Assembly: GCA_965153455.1 (NCBI GenBank)
Contig: OZ234493.1
Span: 23,178,213 to 23,242,212 of the forward strand
DNA from: Sphagnum compactum
Taxonomy: Eukaryota; Bryophyta; Sphagnopsida; Sphagnales
Direction of reading: 5' to 3'
Length of the DNA: 64,000 nt
Part shown: positions 45,953 to 58,537 of the stretch, in pieces
How positions within the stretch are numbered: position 1 is the stretch's first letter
Layout of the letters: every line of letters starts with the position of its first letter
The notes under the pieces: generated by a model
Seen by the model: only the letters and a program-made list of their open reading frames with translations
What the model was told of the DNA's origin: nothing
Databases searched by the model: none
Made by a program: the position numbers and the translations under genes

Positions 45953-46459
45953 GGCCACAGTGAACCAGCACCCACCCAGTGCACCATGAAGGATGAATGA
46001 TAAGTGGTCAGGAAACAGTTTTCTGTTGGGTTCCAGTTCCTTAGCTAACCATGGTGGTTAGCTCAGTTGCCTTTTTTAAGTACCTACCTACTACCAACCC
46101 ACAAGCAGGTTGTTAGTAGGTAGGTAATAAAAACAGCCCTTACCTATATATAAACCATCTACTTACCTAGTAATTACAGTTTTTCTTACCTAACTACCTA
46201 TATATGAGACCTATTTGTTATCTATTTTCCTACCTATCTACCTATATATGAGACCTATTGTTATCTATTTTCCTACCTATCTACCTATAGATGAGACCTA
46301 TTTGTTATCTACTTTCCTACCTATCTACCTATATGTGAGAACTATTTCTTACAGAATTGATTTACCAAGGTGAAACCATATACTAACTCAGTTGAGGTTC
46401 ATCCACAACTGAGTAATATCAGGCATCCAGTGGATGGTGCGTGCTGGTTCACTGTTGCC
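45953..46459. repeat. inverted repeats around the CTACC tract (about 25-bp ends)
   Basis: GCCACAGTGAACCAGCACCC at the left end (from 45954) is matched in reverse complement by GGTGCGTGCTGGTTCACTGT at the right end (46437-46456). A third copy, in direct orientation (CAACAGTGAACCAGCAACCC), lies at about 46631. The pair brackets about 500 bases containing the CTACC array, so this may be a transposable unit. Confidence 0.45.
46196..46355 (+). repeat. tandem repeat, 43-44-bp unit, about 3.6 copies
   Basis: Units start at 46196, 46240, 46283 and 46327, each beginning ACCTATATATGAGACCTATT (or a near variant) and ending TTTCCTACCTATCT. It lies in a CTACC-rich tract from about 46080, followed by a GTGAAACC block as at 18.9 kb. 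Confidence 0.85.
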
Positions 46460-46469
46460 CACTTGATCC

Positions 46470-48000
46470 TGGCTAGGTGATTGATTAGACTAGCAGACTT
46501 GTTTCAGTTGCCGACCAGTTCCACTACAACTGTTTAAAACCAAACTCATCAATCCATATCTTGGTATGTACCCAACGTTTGTAGATCCGTTGTTATATTC
46601 GCACAGTCGGTAAAAGACTATCCTGTTCATAGTCTGCCGGCAACAGTGAACCAGCAACCCACCAGTACAACCACCGCTGGATCTGTTATGTCGTATCAGT
46701 TGTGGACGATGTCCTCAACGGGAGTCATGGTGCGCAGCTGGTGGGTGATATATAGTTCACTGATCTCATGGCCCCAGCCCATTTGTCGTCAGCTTCATTT
46801 GCAACTTGCTGCCGTGTCTCACCTGCGAAACCAACGCCATTAGTTTTCCCTTCGCCTACTCTGTTGAGAGCATCGGGACACGGTATAATCCGATCTCTTG
46901 TTCAATTTGTTCAGATTCAAGACAGTTCGTTTCGCGGTTTCATTGGCGAAGTCACTGGTATGGGCATGTATACTTGAATGCGTTTGTCAGGGTTTGTCAG
47001 CTCACTTGATTGCTTGACAGCTTGGGTGCCCAATTTGTCAACTCGGTGCCAGGAAACTGATTGAAATGTTATAGAATTTCTTATCCACGAAAGCGCGTAT
47101 CATTTACTTTCAGCAAAGTGAGATTTCATGAGTGTTAAAACTGGGGTTAGGAAATTTTCACATTCTTGAGAAACAGGTTTGATGGGTCTGGTTCTACCGA
47201 CGGTTTATATCAGGTTGGTGACTGAAGAATTAGTGGCTCGTAAGTTATTCACTTGCTCAAATCATGCTTCTTTGTCTCTTGTGCCCAAAGGGAAAGTGTA
47301 GAGAGTGTCCCTCATTGCACCATAGTTTGTCCCATATCCTTTGTTCCATATCCTTTGTCCAAGAATGTGAGCTTGTATTATATATAGTTGAATTAAAGGG
47401 GAAACTTTCCCCCATTATTGTGTTGGTAGTAAAAAGCTTCTATTAGGGGGAACGTTAAGAACAATGCCAATCAAAATCGGCCACTTAAAGTGACCCATTG
47501 AAGAAAAACAAACATTGAGCTTTGGAATGCTCTCACATTAGGATGCACAAACAACTAATAAACATGGATTGCCTAGATTATCTACCCCTAGACTACCCCT
47601 AACCCTAGACCCTATAACAAAAAACTACCTTAGATATCTTTTATTACCTTAGGTGGTTTTCAGATTTTCGGATTATTTTTTAAAAAAATGGATGGTTTCA
47701 ATCAAGTGATAACTAAAGGGGGTAATTTTCAAATATAGGTATCAAAAATGGTAATGCTTAACTATTTTCGAGGTGAAAACTAGCTTTAAAATTGAGTCAA
47801 TTTCAACTCAATTTCTAAGAACCGTCCAAGATTGGATAACACTTTCACAAGAATTGTTTTTCTTTTTTTTTCTCTCCCACACATTGTGACTATTATTTAA
47901 TTTGACTATATTTCAATCACATTTAGACATTTTTAGTTTGCAAGTAACTTGTTACACTAATTAATGATCAATATTGTTTATAGTTATAACATTCATTACA
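46470..48000. other. intergenic, possible retroelement debris
   Basis: 46.6-47.0 kb is G+C-richer and has frames on the plus strand (46646-47009) that I do not recognise. 47.3-47.45 kb repeats CCATATCCTTTGT and has a TATATATAG box near 47382, reminiscent of an LTR. No terminal repeats were found. Confidence 0.35.
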
Positions 48001-48600
48001 ATGTTCACTTATGACTATAATTTGAAACCTATTTCATTTTTTAATCATTTCAAAATTGTTGATTTGAAAATCGAAATAATCTTTAGTTTATTTACACAAT
48101 GCATTATAATGGGTTAGTAAATTTTTTAATCATTTCTTCAATTGTTCACATGGTACATGAATTGAACCATACATTTTAACACATTAAAATCATTGTTCAT
48201 GGGTTGTACTTTACATTTACCATAATTTATTAAAACACATGTAACAATCTAAAACCTCACATTTATATTGGAATAAACTGATTTTTCACATCTTTTCAAT
48301 GTACAACATGTGTACATGAATTGAACCATTCACTTTTAATATGTTAAAACTATTATTCACAAGTTGCATCTTGGACTTATTAAAATATAATGAAACATAT
48401 GTAAATTGATGCTTTGCAATTTACTTGAATGGTTTAGTGAGTTTTTTCACATTTCTTGAACTACCAACATCTATACATGAGTTCAATCATCCACTTTGAA
48501 CCAATTGAAATCATTATTCAAATGTTGGATTTTGCATTTTTTAGTATATATTGAAACACACAACAATTTAATCCTTCACATTTATGCTTGAACATGTTAA
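48000..48600 (+). repeat. diverged satellite, about 160-bp unit, about 4 copies
   Basis: The marker phrase ACATGAATTGAACCAT or variants occurs at 48156, 48315 and 48476, spaced 159 and 161 bases, each followed by ACATTTTAACAC/CACTTTTAATATGTT, then AAATCATTATTCA-like and AATGAAACACATGTAA-like blocks. A weaker copy precedes at about 48000. Confidence 0.7.
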
Positions 48601-49418
48601 TGGTGTTATTCAAGAATTTTATTCATAAGAAATTTAGCCATGTTTTAGCTACTCACCATACATGGAAGTATAAAATTGTTAAAATCATTTTCTATTCTAG
48701 CTACAAGTCCTACAACCTATTGTAGAATTTTTCAATTTTTATTTTAGGTTTTTTTAATTTTTGTTTTTGATTTTTTTTTAAAATGTTGTGGTCGATGGCC
48801 CCTTTTTATGTTCAAAAAATGGTGGAAATTCAAAACGAAAAAATAAAATCAATTACATCATGAATATTTTTTTTAAGTTTTCAAAATAATAATCAAATTT
48901 TGTTTCAAGGTTATCAACGTTAATGTGTCATGTTAGTCATGTCTATTTTGACACCAACATATTCCAACGTCACATCGATTCAAGGTTAACCTAGGGTCAA
49001 CTTGGGGTCAACCTAAATTAAAAAATAACTTTTCATGTAAAGGTAAAAAATTTACTCCAATGGTGACTAACAATTATAATCGCAAAAAAGTAAAAATCCA
49101 ATGCATTATATCCAACACCTAAATCAAGTTCTCAAAGTAAACAAGAAAAAACTTAATTTTTTATAAAAATCTTGATTGTTGAAAAGTGACAACTAGATTT
49201 TGCTCACCATTTGAACGGTCAAGATTTCTAGTCTCAAATGATCCACACCCCAATCATAGTTCAACAACTTTAGTCCTAAGCGTAAAATAAATTGAAAAAA
49301 TTTTGATTGTTGAAAAATGTTAACTAAATTTTAATCACCATTTGAATTGCCAAGATTTTTGGTCACAATTGATCCATACACCGATTGTAATTGAATGCTT
49401 AAATTTAGTTCCAATTCG

Positions 49419-49610
49419 TTAAAGGGGAAAATTAGCCTTGCCCAACTTGCTTGTTTCGCTTAGTTGAAGGGGAAAATTAACCTAACTCGCTTGGCTTGTT
49501 TAACTAAAAGGAAAAATTAGTGGGACCTGTTTGGCTTACCTAGCGAAATGAGAAAATTAGCTTGACTTGCCTTGCCTAGGTGAAAAGGAAAATCAGCTTT
49601 AAATCTAATC
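49419..49610 (+). repeat. degenerate 40-45-bp tandem repeat inside the satellite
   Basis: AAGGGGAAAATTAGCCT and variants, each followed by a CTTGGCTTG/CTTGCCTTGCC-like phrase, occur four to five times in a row. Confidence 0.65.
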
Positions 49611-49740
49611 CCAATTTGTAAAAGCGGTTTAAAATTATTTTTTGTAATACATAACTAAAAAAAAATTTGATCATCGAGAAGTGTTGACAAAATTTTGGTC
49701 ACCATATGAATAACCAAGATTTCAGTCATAACCAGACCAC

Positions 49741-50385
49741 GAGTGTATGCACTCTAAGGTGGCTCCCTTTTTGAAAAAACAAAAGTCCACAAAAGTCCAC
49801 CATACAATTTTAAATTTTTGAATTTTTTTGGTACCATGGGTTCAATGGTAATAAAGTTCATGTATCAAAAGAAATAAAGTCCATAATAATAGGAGTCCAC
49901 CTATATATTCCAAATATATACACCTTCAGAAAAAAAAATTAATTTAAAAAAAAAACAACTATGTTAGGGATCTATAAAAATATGGTTCAATTTTAACCAT
50001 TCAAAAGTCCCTAATTAAACTTTGATTGTGATTTTTGAAGGAAAACTTTCACATAAAGGTTTATTATTTGATGTTACAACATATATTGAGTCCCTATAGA
50101 TAATTTGGAATGGAATTCAATATCAACTTTTTTAATTTTGTACCATTCCAATCTATTGACTAATCCATAGTTTTGTATTTCAAAAGTCCATTGTGAGAAG
50201 TTGGTGTGCTTTTATTGAAAAATAATTACGTAGGTATTTTTGTAATTAAGTAGTTAATCTATAATCAATTTCAGATTTTTTATTTGATAAGTTTTATTAT
50301 TTGTTATAGGTGTACAAAGAAAGGGCAATTTGCAAAAATGGTCATCATGATTCAAAAAGTGAGCCACCTTACTATGCATTCACCC
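49741..50385. mobile_element. 645-bp inverted-repeat element with CCAC target duplication
   Basis: The left 35 bases start GAGTGTATGCACTCTAAGGT and run into GGCTCCCTTTTTGAA. The reverse complement of the right end starts GGGTGAATGCATAGTAAGGT and runs into GGCTCACTTTTTGAA. CCAC flanks both ends (49737-49740 and 50386-50389). Removing the element and one CCAC restores the satellite phrase GACCACACCC, which supports the borders. No coding capacity is seen. The 4-bp duplication does not identify a superfamily securely. Confidence 0.8.
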
Positions 50386-50749
50386 CCACACCCTAATTGT
50401 AGTCTAGCAACCTAAGTCTAGTCTTGAAAGTGATAAATAAATAAACAAATAAATTGAAAAAGAAATTTGACCTTCGAAAAACATTGAATTGATTTCAGTT
50501 GTTATTTGAATGGCCAAAATTTTCAGTCAGGACCGGTCCACACCTTGGTCATTATCCAATGACTTAAATTCAATCTCAAAAAGTAAAAATAACATCTTGA
50601 CCATTGAAAAATGGCAATTAGATTCTAGTCATCTTCTAAACAATCAAAATTTTCAATCATTATAGGTTTACACTTTGATCATATTCTAGCAATCACATCC
50701 AGTCATGAGATGATTTATTAATGATGAATTCTTATAATTAATTATGAAT

Positions 50750-53700
50750 TTATTAATAATTAATAATTAAATTTTTACTATGGGAACGTTTCATCGACGT
50801 CATGTTTGACCTGACAAAGTTATGCATCACGATTGATGTCAATGTGACAACTGATTAAAAAAAGGCATGTCACATCATTTTTGACAACCTTGGATTGTTT
50901 AAAAACATTTAATGAAGTTTGATGTTAGAATTATTTATGAGTTAAAGGTTGGAGTTATTGAAATTATTTTTCAATTTTCATTCATTAGTTGTAATGGTTT
51001 TTTCTTTCAAATTTGTGATTTCAAACTTTTTCCAAATTAGTTTTTCTTTGAATTTGCATTATTTCCCAGTTTTCTCTATCCAACAAATATAAGAAGTAAC
51101 CTCCTTGAAGTCAAGAATCAATCTAGTCCAAAACCTTTTTTAATTAAAAATGTCATATTTTCATATGTTCAAGATAATCTCGGGATGTGTGAATTTGAAA
51201 AGATCAAATACTCATAAAGCACAAATGAAAGCTATACCAAAATACCTACAACCTAGGGAATTCTAAGTGGTTATAAAAGGTAAATTAGTTCATAAAATGT
51301 CGACAATTTGCTTTAAATTCAAATCTTAATTTAGATTATTCATGTATACATATGTTCCAAATTCAAATGTTAGTTTAAATTATTCGTGTATATAGTAGTG
51401 GTTGGGGTGAAAGAAAATATACCAATGTTCCAAGCATCATTAAAGCAATCTTTTCAACCACCGTATGGATATGGCTTCTCTTGTCTCATTGTTCAATAAT
51501 AGGCCTTCTTTTCAACCCATCATTGGATATCAATTTATTATGACACACCAATGGTAATGAATGCACATGGACTCATGATGTTATATGTCATGTCTTTGCA
51601 TCCATTGCAAAAGAAGCCAATTTTTGTGCATGGTTTGGGAGCAATTACATGTTCTTTCCCTTTCACGCTTCAAACATCCAAATGACACATTTACATTGTC
51701 CTTTCCAAGGATGGCATCTATATTTTCACAAACATAGCCATTGTTGACCCCTTTTGAGCAAATCTTTCGTCTCGCACAATTTCTACACATGGTTTTCCAA
51801 TTTAAAAGACAAACCAAACAAAATAAACAAAATAATAAATATCAAAACTAAGAGTGTTTATTTCCCTTAGTAATTAAAATCTTTACTTATTTACACATAC
51901 AAACTACCTAATCATTTCTTACATCTTTGTGCCACCAATGCATGGGATATGAAAGGTCCATCATTTTCATTCTTACTAATTTTATTCAAACAACAAGTTT
52001 CAGCAACTCTTCAAAAGATTCAAACCTTTACAATTTTAAGTTATGCAATAGTATTGGGGTTGGATATTTCTCAACTTCAAATGCTTGCTGAACTTTGAAC
52101 ATTTTATATGTGGTAAATTGCTAAAAAAATGTATTCTGGTTGATGTTTTGATGTTTAAATAATTTAAACATGTAAAAGTTAGTCATCCATTCAAGATCCT
52201 TTCCTTTTTCTTCACTATTTTTGTTTTTTTTTAATTTTATTTCTCTCACTTTTAATTTTTATTTGGGGAATAAAGTCTTGCATGTTTACGTTATCCTTTC
52301 ATGACATCATTGATCCCCAAACATCACACAATGTCCCAAATTGGGAAGGAAAACTTTGATATAAAGTGTTTTAGATTTCAACCAATCTTGCAACTTTCAT
52401 TAATAGTGTTTCATGTATGAAGGGCTTGCTATGAACGTATTATGCCCTAGGAATGAAGGTCCAAGCTTAGGGCCAAAGGCATTCAAGGTGTAATGCATTG
52501 ATAATAGCACAACCTTCCCTTCCTTCACAAACAAGGAGTTCCATTAGTTTTACATTTAAGATAAACCTATGTTACAAGTCATTATTCCTTGCTAGCAAAA
52601 CATCCCCACCACAAGGAAACTATGTGAAACTTCTTCACACCAACTTGGAGCAAGAAATTACATTTAGGGAGGTCTCCCCACAAACAAAGGAATTTTTGGC
52701 TCGGAGTTGACAAATAGGATATGTTCAACTCTTTCTTCAACCTCTTTTCAAGCTATCTATTGACATATTGACATAAAAAAGCTAAATACTTGGTCCTTGT
52801 TGCCTTGCATTTTGAAGGGCAATTTTATCTTTTATAATTGCCTTTTGTGTCAAGTCTCTTATAAGGGGTTAAAAAAAGGTTGTTGTCATGATGTCAAATG
52901 CATTGTTGAACACAACAAATACTTACACCTGAATGATTTTTTTGAAGCAAACACCTATAAAAACTCATTAAACTTGTAAGTGAATTGATTCATGAAAAAT
53001 CATGTATCCAAAGTTGAACATGGTTCCAAATTAAAATGGCTTGTTGGAAGAAATGTGTCAAAAGTTGAAATTTTTTTGTTGATGCAACAACATTTGATCT
53101 AGATAAAAAGTGTTCAAATAAGGTTATTGATGATGGTGTTTTTTTACCCACGAAATCTTACAAAAATGTAAGATTCACATTGTTAATTCAAATGTTTGAT
53201 TTTTGAAAGGTGATATTACTAAGATAATGATGTGATTGTTTCATCACAATTTCTGTCATGAAGATTTCCATAGTTGGAACAAGCAATTCAACACATAATG
53301 TTTGCACTAAAAGATGCCAATTATTTTGTCATATGTTTTTGTTACGGTGTATTTTTTACAATTTAAACCCCTTGACAACATGCAAGTGATATTAAACATG
53401 CCATACCTATTTAATTTCATTTGAAATAGATAAATTATTTGAAAGTATAACCACTTCTTACATTTCAAATATACAAAGGTTGTGGTTGTGTGCATTCAAA
53501 AGTAATGAGGAAAGCCATAAGGTGGGTGAGCTTGAATATTTGTGCAACGCAACGACCTGCTTTGTAATTTTGATATTTTAAATTAATTGATGGACATAAC
53601 CAACATTATGTTTATGAAACAAAATGTTTGCAATATTTAAACCCAAGTATATGGCATAGACCAACAACACAACTTTCATACCATACTTGACACACAAGGA

Positions 53701-55969
53701 CAATAATGATTGAAATTTTTGTTTTACACAATTATGTAGAAGTTTAATTATGTATGGAAACATTTAACTTGTCAACTAAACATGATTAACTAGCTTTTCA
53801 TTTTAACTAAGGTTATTACCTCCCTTTGAGGAGATTGCAAATTTTTTATTCCCATAAGTGGGGCAATATGTTTGTCTAACCTTCATCAAGGGTTCAATGA
53901 CTCATTACTAAAATTGTGTCTTATTTTTTATTTTTTATCATTGAATTTTAATCGAAATAAACCCTTAGATAAGGTGACACTATTGTCAATATGAACCAAT
54001 CATTTACAAAAAACATAAAATAGCACTTTAATCATATCATATACTATAGAGTAATTAGTTGTGTCCATGTCATGTCTATTTTGACTAAAACTTGACATAA
54101 TGCTAGCTAATGTGGACTAACAAATTATTTTGTTTGTTTTGACTAAAAGTTGACATAGGTGCTAGATGATGTAGACTAATAGGTGGGATTTCATGACTAG
54201 AAATTAAAATTTGTTTATTAAAAGATTACAATTATCCAATGAGGCTAGTTGAGGATGCAAAATGTAAGATGTAGGTTTTTAGGCATCTAATTTTGTAGCC
54301 CCCTTAAACATGTAGGTGTGGGTGTCCCCTAGGCATGTAACTGTATAAGCCATTTAGGCATGGGGGATACATGTAAGCATGAAGGCATGAATAAGGTATC
54401 ACAAAAGAGAATTGAACCCCTCACACTTCCATGGCCACAAGACCAATACTCTTTATCCAACTTAATTACTAGAATTTCAAATCATCACAAATTGTGTAAG
54501 CACAAAAGTATAAACATGAGTCCATTTCAAGTCTTCTTACATATATCCAAACTTTGAAATGAACTTTTGTTTTCATAACTTGTTCAAATAAAACAAATGT
54601 GCACTTATTTTGGAAAAGCTTTCAAAAAAAATCTATGCATTGAGTTATACAAAATGGGTATTGAAAGAAGAAAAGACCCGTGCATAAGGGGGTGGGGGAG
54701 ATGAAATCATTGCTTCTTCTGAGCTTGGCTTTATCAAGTTCTCTCCCAAAGACTTGCAGCAGTAATTGTACTGGTTCAGTTCAGTGAGGCTTGTGAGCAA
54801 CACCACTGAACATCCTACTTCAAAAAATCTCAAAGTGTGAGGGCTGTAGGCTCTTCCTACTGCTTGCTTCTAGGTGATGTAGAAAGTCAGCTGTCTAATG
54901 TCTTCTCCATCATCAACAAATGGTTGTTACATGTACCTTGTACTATGAGAGAACCTCTTGCAGAATATAGAAAAAGAAATAGGCATCAATGACCTTTCAT
55001 CAAAGAAGCATGGACAAAACCTCGTGCAGAATCTCCATTACCTCCAGCCATATACTGTACTGTCGAGCCTCGTGTTTGACATGGAATCCACTGTCATCTC
55101 CAATTCCAAATTGACTTCAGATGAATGAGATGGAGTGCCTCAAAGTGGATTCCAGATTGTCATAGTGACAAAGGCTTTAGCATCATAGGCACAATACAGT
55201 GGCTTGTGTCACAGCTTCTGATACTGGAGTTTCTATCAGACTGTACAGATTACCATAGCAAGAATTGACACCATACAAAGCTTGACTTTGATCACTATTG
55301 AGTCTTGCAGGTATGCCATATTCTTCAATGGGAATCTTAAGAGCCATGCTAGGTACAAATCCACATCCACTGTTGTACTCATATTTCTTCTTCCGCTTGA
55401 ATCTATTTGTATTTTCTGCTCTGATGATTTGATAAAAGCATCCAAGCTCAAGAACGTTCCCAAGGCATGTGCTGCCATTCTAACTTGTCTTTCCCACTCA
55501 AAACAGTTGTGGATGTTGGCTGAGTTATGTTACCTGTTGGCATTGAGAGCAAGTAGAGACATTCTTCCATTTGCCATAAACCAACAGAATTCTATTGCAA
55601 ATCAAAGACATACTATTAACAAGTTGTTTTCCATGGTCATATTTGAACTAACAGATTTCCCAGAATTCCACTAATAAGATAGAGTATTGAACCTCCATCC
55701 ATAGTGTGATGAAAATGGAAGTGAAGCTCTGACACAAACAATATGAATCAATGACAATTCTTCTCATCGACTTCCCAAACATTCTCATGTCTTCAAATCT
55801 TCTTCTAGTTCTAGACTATTGAAGTTCCTCTACTTACCACAAGTGTGCACTACTTTACCAAAGGGTCTCCGTCATGGACACCATAAATCTTGAAATATCC
55901 GCACAAATACAACTCTGCATGCTCAAGCGAAGGAATGTGACCAAGCAATTGAAGAAAAGATTGCTGACA
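50750..55969. other. AT-rich intergenic, then 3' flank of the PPR gene
   Basis: 50.75-54.6 kb holds many short frames in AT-rich DNA. The minus frame at 51581-51817 and the plus frames at 52498-52710 and 52797-52979 look like possible transposon relics but I cannot assign them. From about 54.65 kb the composition shifts and probably includes the PPR 3' untranslated region. Confidence 0.4.
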
Positions 55970-58537
55970 TCACCAATAATCCCTGCAAGAACAAACACCG
56001 CACTCAAAGTGATGGAAGCGATTGGCATCCCTGACAATGATTGCTCTCCCAACTAGTTTTGCAATGAACTTGGTGGAAGTGTGGCAGTCCCCACATACTC
56101 GGAGATTCTTGAAAATCCGGAGTGTAGTACCAGGAGGTGTGCTGATGAGCCCAAATGCAATAGCCAGTTTCTCACTATGGTGACACAAATGATACACCTT
56201 TTCTTCTTCCTCCACATCATGTAGCACAAATTTTGTATCTGGCACATACCCAGCCTCTTGCATCTGCCCGTACAATCGCTTCAGTTCTGCACGGATTTCT
56301 ATAATTTGGGGATGATCTTGATCATCTACTACAAATGTATGCACCTCATTATTAACTTCAATCCAGGTAGGACCAGGCTGTTTCTTCACACCCCTTTCCT
56401 TTCTCTGTGATTGAACTTTCTCACTCAGATCCGACTTGCCAGCAGCAGCATAGATGTTTGATAGCAGCACATACCCTGCAGCATTTCCAGGGTCCACTTC
56501 CAGAATGTGCTTTGCAATGCGTTCTCCCATTTCCACATTACCATGAATTCTGCAAGCACCAAGCAAGGCCATCCACACAGCCACATCTGGTTTACAGGGC
56601 ATCATCTTGATCATATCCTCTGCCTCATGCAGATGGCCGGCACGCCCAAGAAGGTCAACCATGCAGGTGTAGTGTTCCAATTTTGCAGAAATCTTGTGAA
56701 CTGTGCTCATGGAACCAAAAGAGCGCAGGCCTTCACACAACAGGCCTGCATGACTACAAGCGGACAGAAGACAAACAAAAGTGACATCATCTACCTCTAT
56801 ACCTTCTTCACACATTCTTTCAAAATGTGCCAGAGCTTCCTCACCATGCCCATGCAATGCAAATCCTCCAAGCATAGCATTCCAAGAGACCACATCTCGT
56901 GACGGCATTGTGTTAAACACTCTCCAGGCATCCTCCATGCTCCCACATTTGGCATACATGTCAATTAGACTATTACCCACAAAGACATCGGACTCACAGC
57001 TACTTTGAATGATTTGTTCATGAACACGCCTTCCCTCTTCAAGTGCCACTACACTGGCACATGCATTTAAGACCACCATGAAAGTCACAGCATTTGGTAG
57101 CACACCTTCCTGTTGCATTTGCCGAAATAGTCCCAATGCCTTCTGTCCTTGTCCACATTTCACATGCCCCAACATCATGACATTCCAAGAGACTAGATCA
57201 CGGGACACCATCTTGTCAAACACTCTGCAAGCATCATCCATGCTCCCACATTTGGCATACATGTCAATGAGGCTACTCCCTACAGATACATCTGACTCAC
57301 AGCCACTTTGAATGATCTGCTCATGAGCACATCTTCCCTCTTCAAGTGCCACTAGACTAGCACATGCATTTAGGACCCCCATGAAAGTCACAGTGTTTGG
57401 CTGCACACCCTCCTGTTGCATCTGTCGAAATAATTCCAATGCCTTAAGTCCTTGCCCATATTTCACATGTCCAAATATCATAGCAGTCCAAGAGACTACA
57501 TCCCGTGATGGCATCTTGTTGAATACTCCCCAAGCATCCTCCATGCTCCCACATTTGGTGTACATGTCAACAAGGCTACTTCCTATAGAAATATCTGATT
57601 CCCAACCATTTTGAATGATCTGTTCATGAGCACGTCTGCCCTCTTCAAGTGCCAGTACACTCGCACAGGCATTCAGGACCCCCACAAAAGTGACCAGATT
57701 TGGTTTCACACCTTCCTGTTGCATTTGTTGAAATAATTCCAATGCCTTTTGCCCCTGTCCAGATTTCACGTATCCAAATATTATGGTAGTCCAAGAGACC
57801 ACATTGCGTGAGGGCATCTCATTGAACACTCTTCGTGCATCCTCCATGCTCCCACATTTCCCATACATGTCAATAAGGCTATTCCCTACAGAGACATCAG
57901 ACTCGCAACCACTTTGAATGATCTGCTCATGAGCACACCTGCCTTCTTCAAGTGCCACCAAACTTGCACATGCATTCAGGACCCCCACAAAAGTCACAGG
58001 GTTTGGTTGCACACCTTCCTGTTGCATTTGTCGAAACAGCTCCAAGGCCTTCTGCCCTTGCCCACATCTTATATGTCCAAATATCATGACAGTCCATGAT
58101 ACCACATCACGTGAGGGCATCTGGCTGAATACTCTCATAGCATCCTCCATGCACCCACATTTGACATACATGTGAACTAGGCTACTGCCCACAAAGATAT
58201 CAGACACGCATCCACTTTGAATGGTCTGTTCATGAGCATTCCTCCCATCTTCAAGTGCTCGTAAGTTAGCACATGCATTAAGTACTTGAACAAAAGTGAA
58301 TTTGTCAGGACAAGTACCTTCTTGTTGCATCTGTTGGAAAAGCTTGATTGTGTTTTCATATTGACCAGCCTTGACAGATCTTGCAAGCCTTTTATTCCAT
58401 GAAAAACTGTCCAATTGTAAAGTCCCTGGTGCTATTGCCACCATCTCTGTTGCTACCCATGGAGGATTTTGTCGGTCCTGAAGCCAGAGTGCCTCTTGTG
58501 TCTTTTTATGCTTGAAGTCAGGGTATCTTGCATTCAC
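55970..58537 (-). CDS. PPR protein, PLS class with E and DYW domains
   Basis: 855 residues in one exon. PPR proteins of this class bind organelle RNA with their repeats, and the DYW domain is the C-to-U editing deaminase. After a short N-terminal region come five copies of a 101-residue P-L-S module (phrases such as [31 protein letters not shown] and [12 protein letters not shown]), then a diverged triad and E/E+ region ([27 protein letters not shown]). The PG box is PGPTWIEV. The DYW domain has the HSE active-site motif ([12 protein letters not shown]), the CGDCH zinc motif and ends CSCRDYW. The start is the first Met of the open frame. A TAATAG acceptor-like site lies just before it, so a 5' exon with a transit peptide is possible, and no clear transit peptide is visible. 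Target RNA unknown. Confidence 0.93.
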   Translation of the reverse strand: MNARYPDFKHKKTQEALWLQDRQNPPWVATEMVAIAPGTLQLDSFSWNKRLARSVKAGQYENTIKLFQQMQQEGTCPDKFTFVQVLNACANLRALEDGRNAHEQTIQSGCVSDIFVGSSLVHMYVKCGCMEDAMRVFSQMPSRDVVSWTVMIFGHIRCGQGQKALELFRQMQQEGVQPNPVTFVGVLNACASLVALEEGRCAHEQIIQSGCESDVSVGNSLIDMYGKCGSMEDARRVFNEMPSRNVVSWTTIIFGYVKSGQGQKALELFQQMQQEGVKPNLVTFVGVLNACASVLALEEGRRAHEQIIQNGWESDISIGSSLVDMYTKCGSMEDAWGVFNKMPSRDVVSWTAMIFGHVKYGQGLKALELFRQMQQEGVQPNTVTFMGVLNACASLVALEEGRCAHEQIIQSGCESDVSVGSSLIDMYAKCGSMDDACRVFDKMVSRDLVSWNVMMLGHVKCGQGQKALGLFRQMQQEGVLPNAVTFMVVLNACASVVALEEGRRVHEQIIQSSCESDVFVGNSLIDMYAKCGSMEDAWRVFNTMPSRDVVSWNAMLGGFALHGHGEEALAHFERMCEEGIEVDDVTFVCLLSACSHAGLLCEGLRSFGSMSTVHKISAKLEHYTCMVDLLGRAGHLHEAEDMIKMMPCKPDVAVWMALLGACRIHGNVEMGERIAKHILEVDPGNAAGYVLLSNIYAAAGKSDLSEKVQSQRKERGVKKQPGPTWIEVNNEVHTFVVDDQDHPQIIEIRAELKRLYGQMQEAGYVPDTKFVLHDVEEEEKVYHLCHHSEKLAIAFGLISTPPGTTLRIFKNLRVCGDCHTSTKFIAKLVGRAIIVRDANRFHHFECGVCSCRDYW

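Larger units (their letters stand above)
49165..50720 (+). repeat. diverged satellite, about 130-bp unit, interrupted
   Basis: Units start with TTGA(T/C)C(A/T)TTGAAAAATG-like blocks at about 49171, 49301, 49665, 50466 and 50597. Each runs through CACCATTTGAATGGCCAAGA, GATCCACACCC-like and CAACAACTTAAATCCAG-like blocks. The uninterrupted spacings are about 130 bases. The array is broken by a 45-bp subrepeat (49.42-49.61 kb) and by a 645-bp inverted-repeat element (49741-50385). Confidence 0.7.

Noticed and set aside
46196-46355. CRISPR-like array
   Set aside because: Units are contiguous with no unique spacers, and the genome is eukaryotic. It is a simple tandem repeat.
51581-51817. Possible second hAT-like N-terminus on the minus strand
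   Set aside because: Faint resemblance to the relic at 15.7 kb (a Lys/Cys-rich stretch), but too weak to call.
56407-58099. Series of plus-strand open frames opposite the PPR gene (for example 57078-57311 and 57381-57614)
   Set aside because: They recur every 303 bases because the PPR modules repeat on the other strand. They are antisense shadows.
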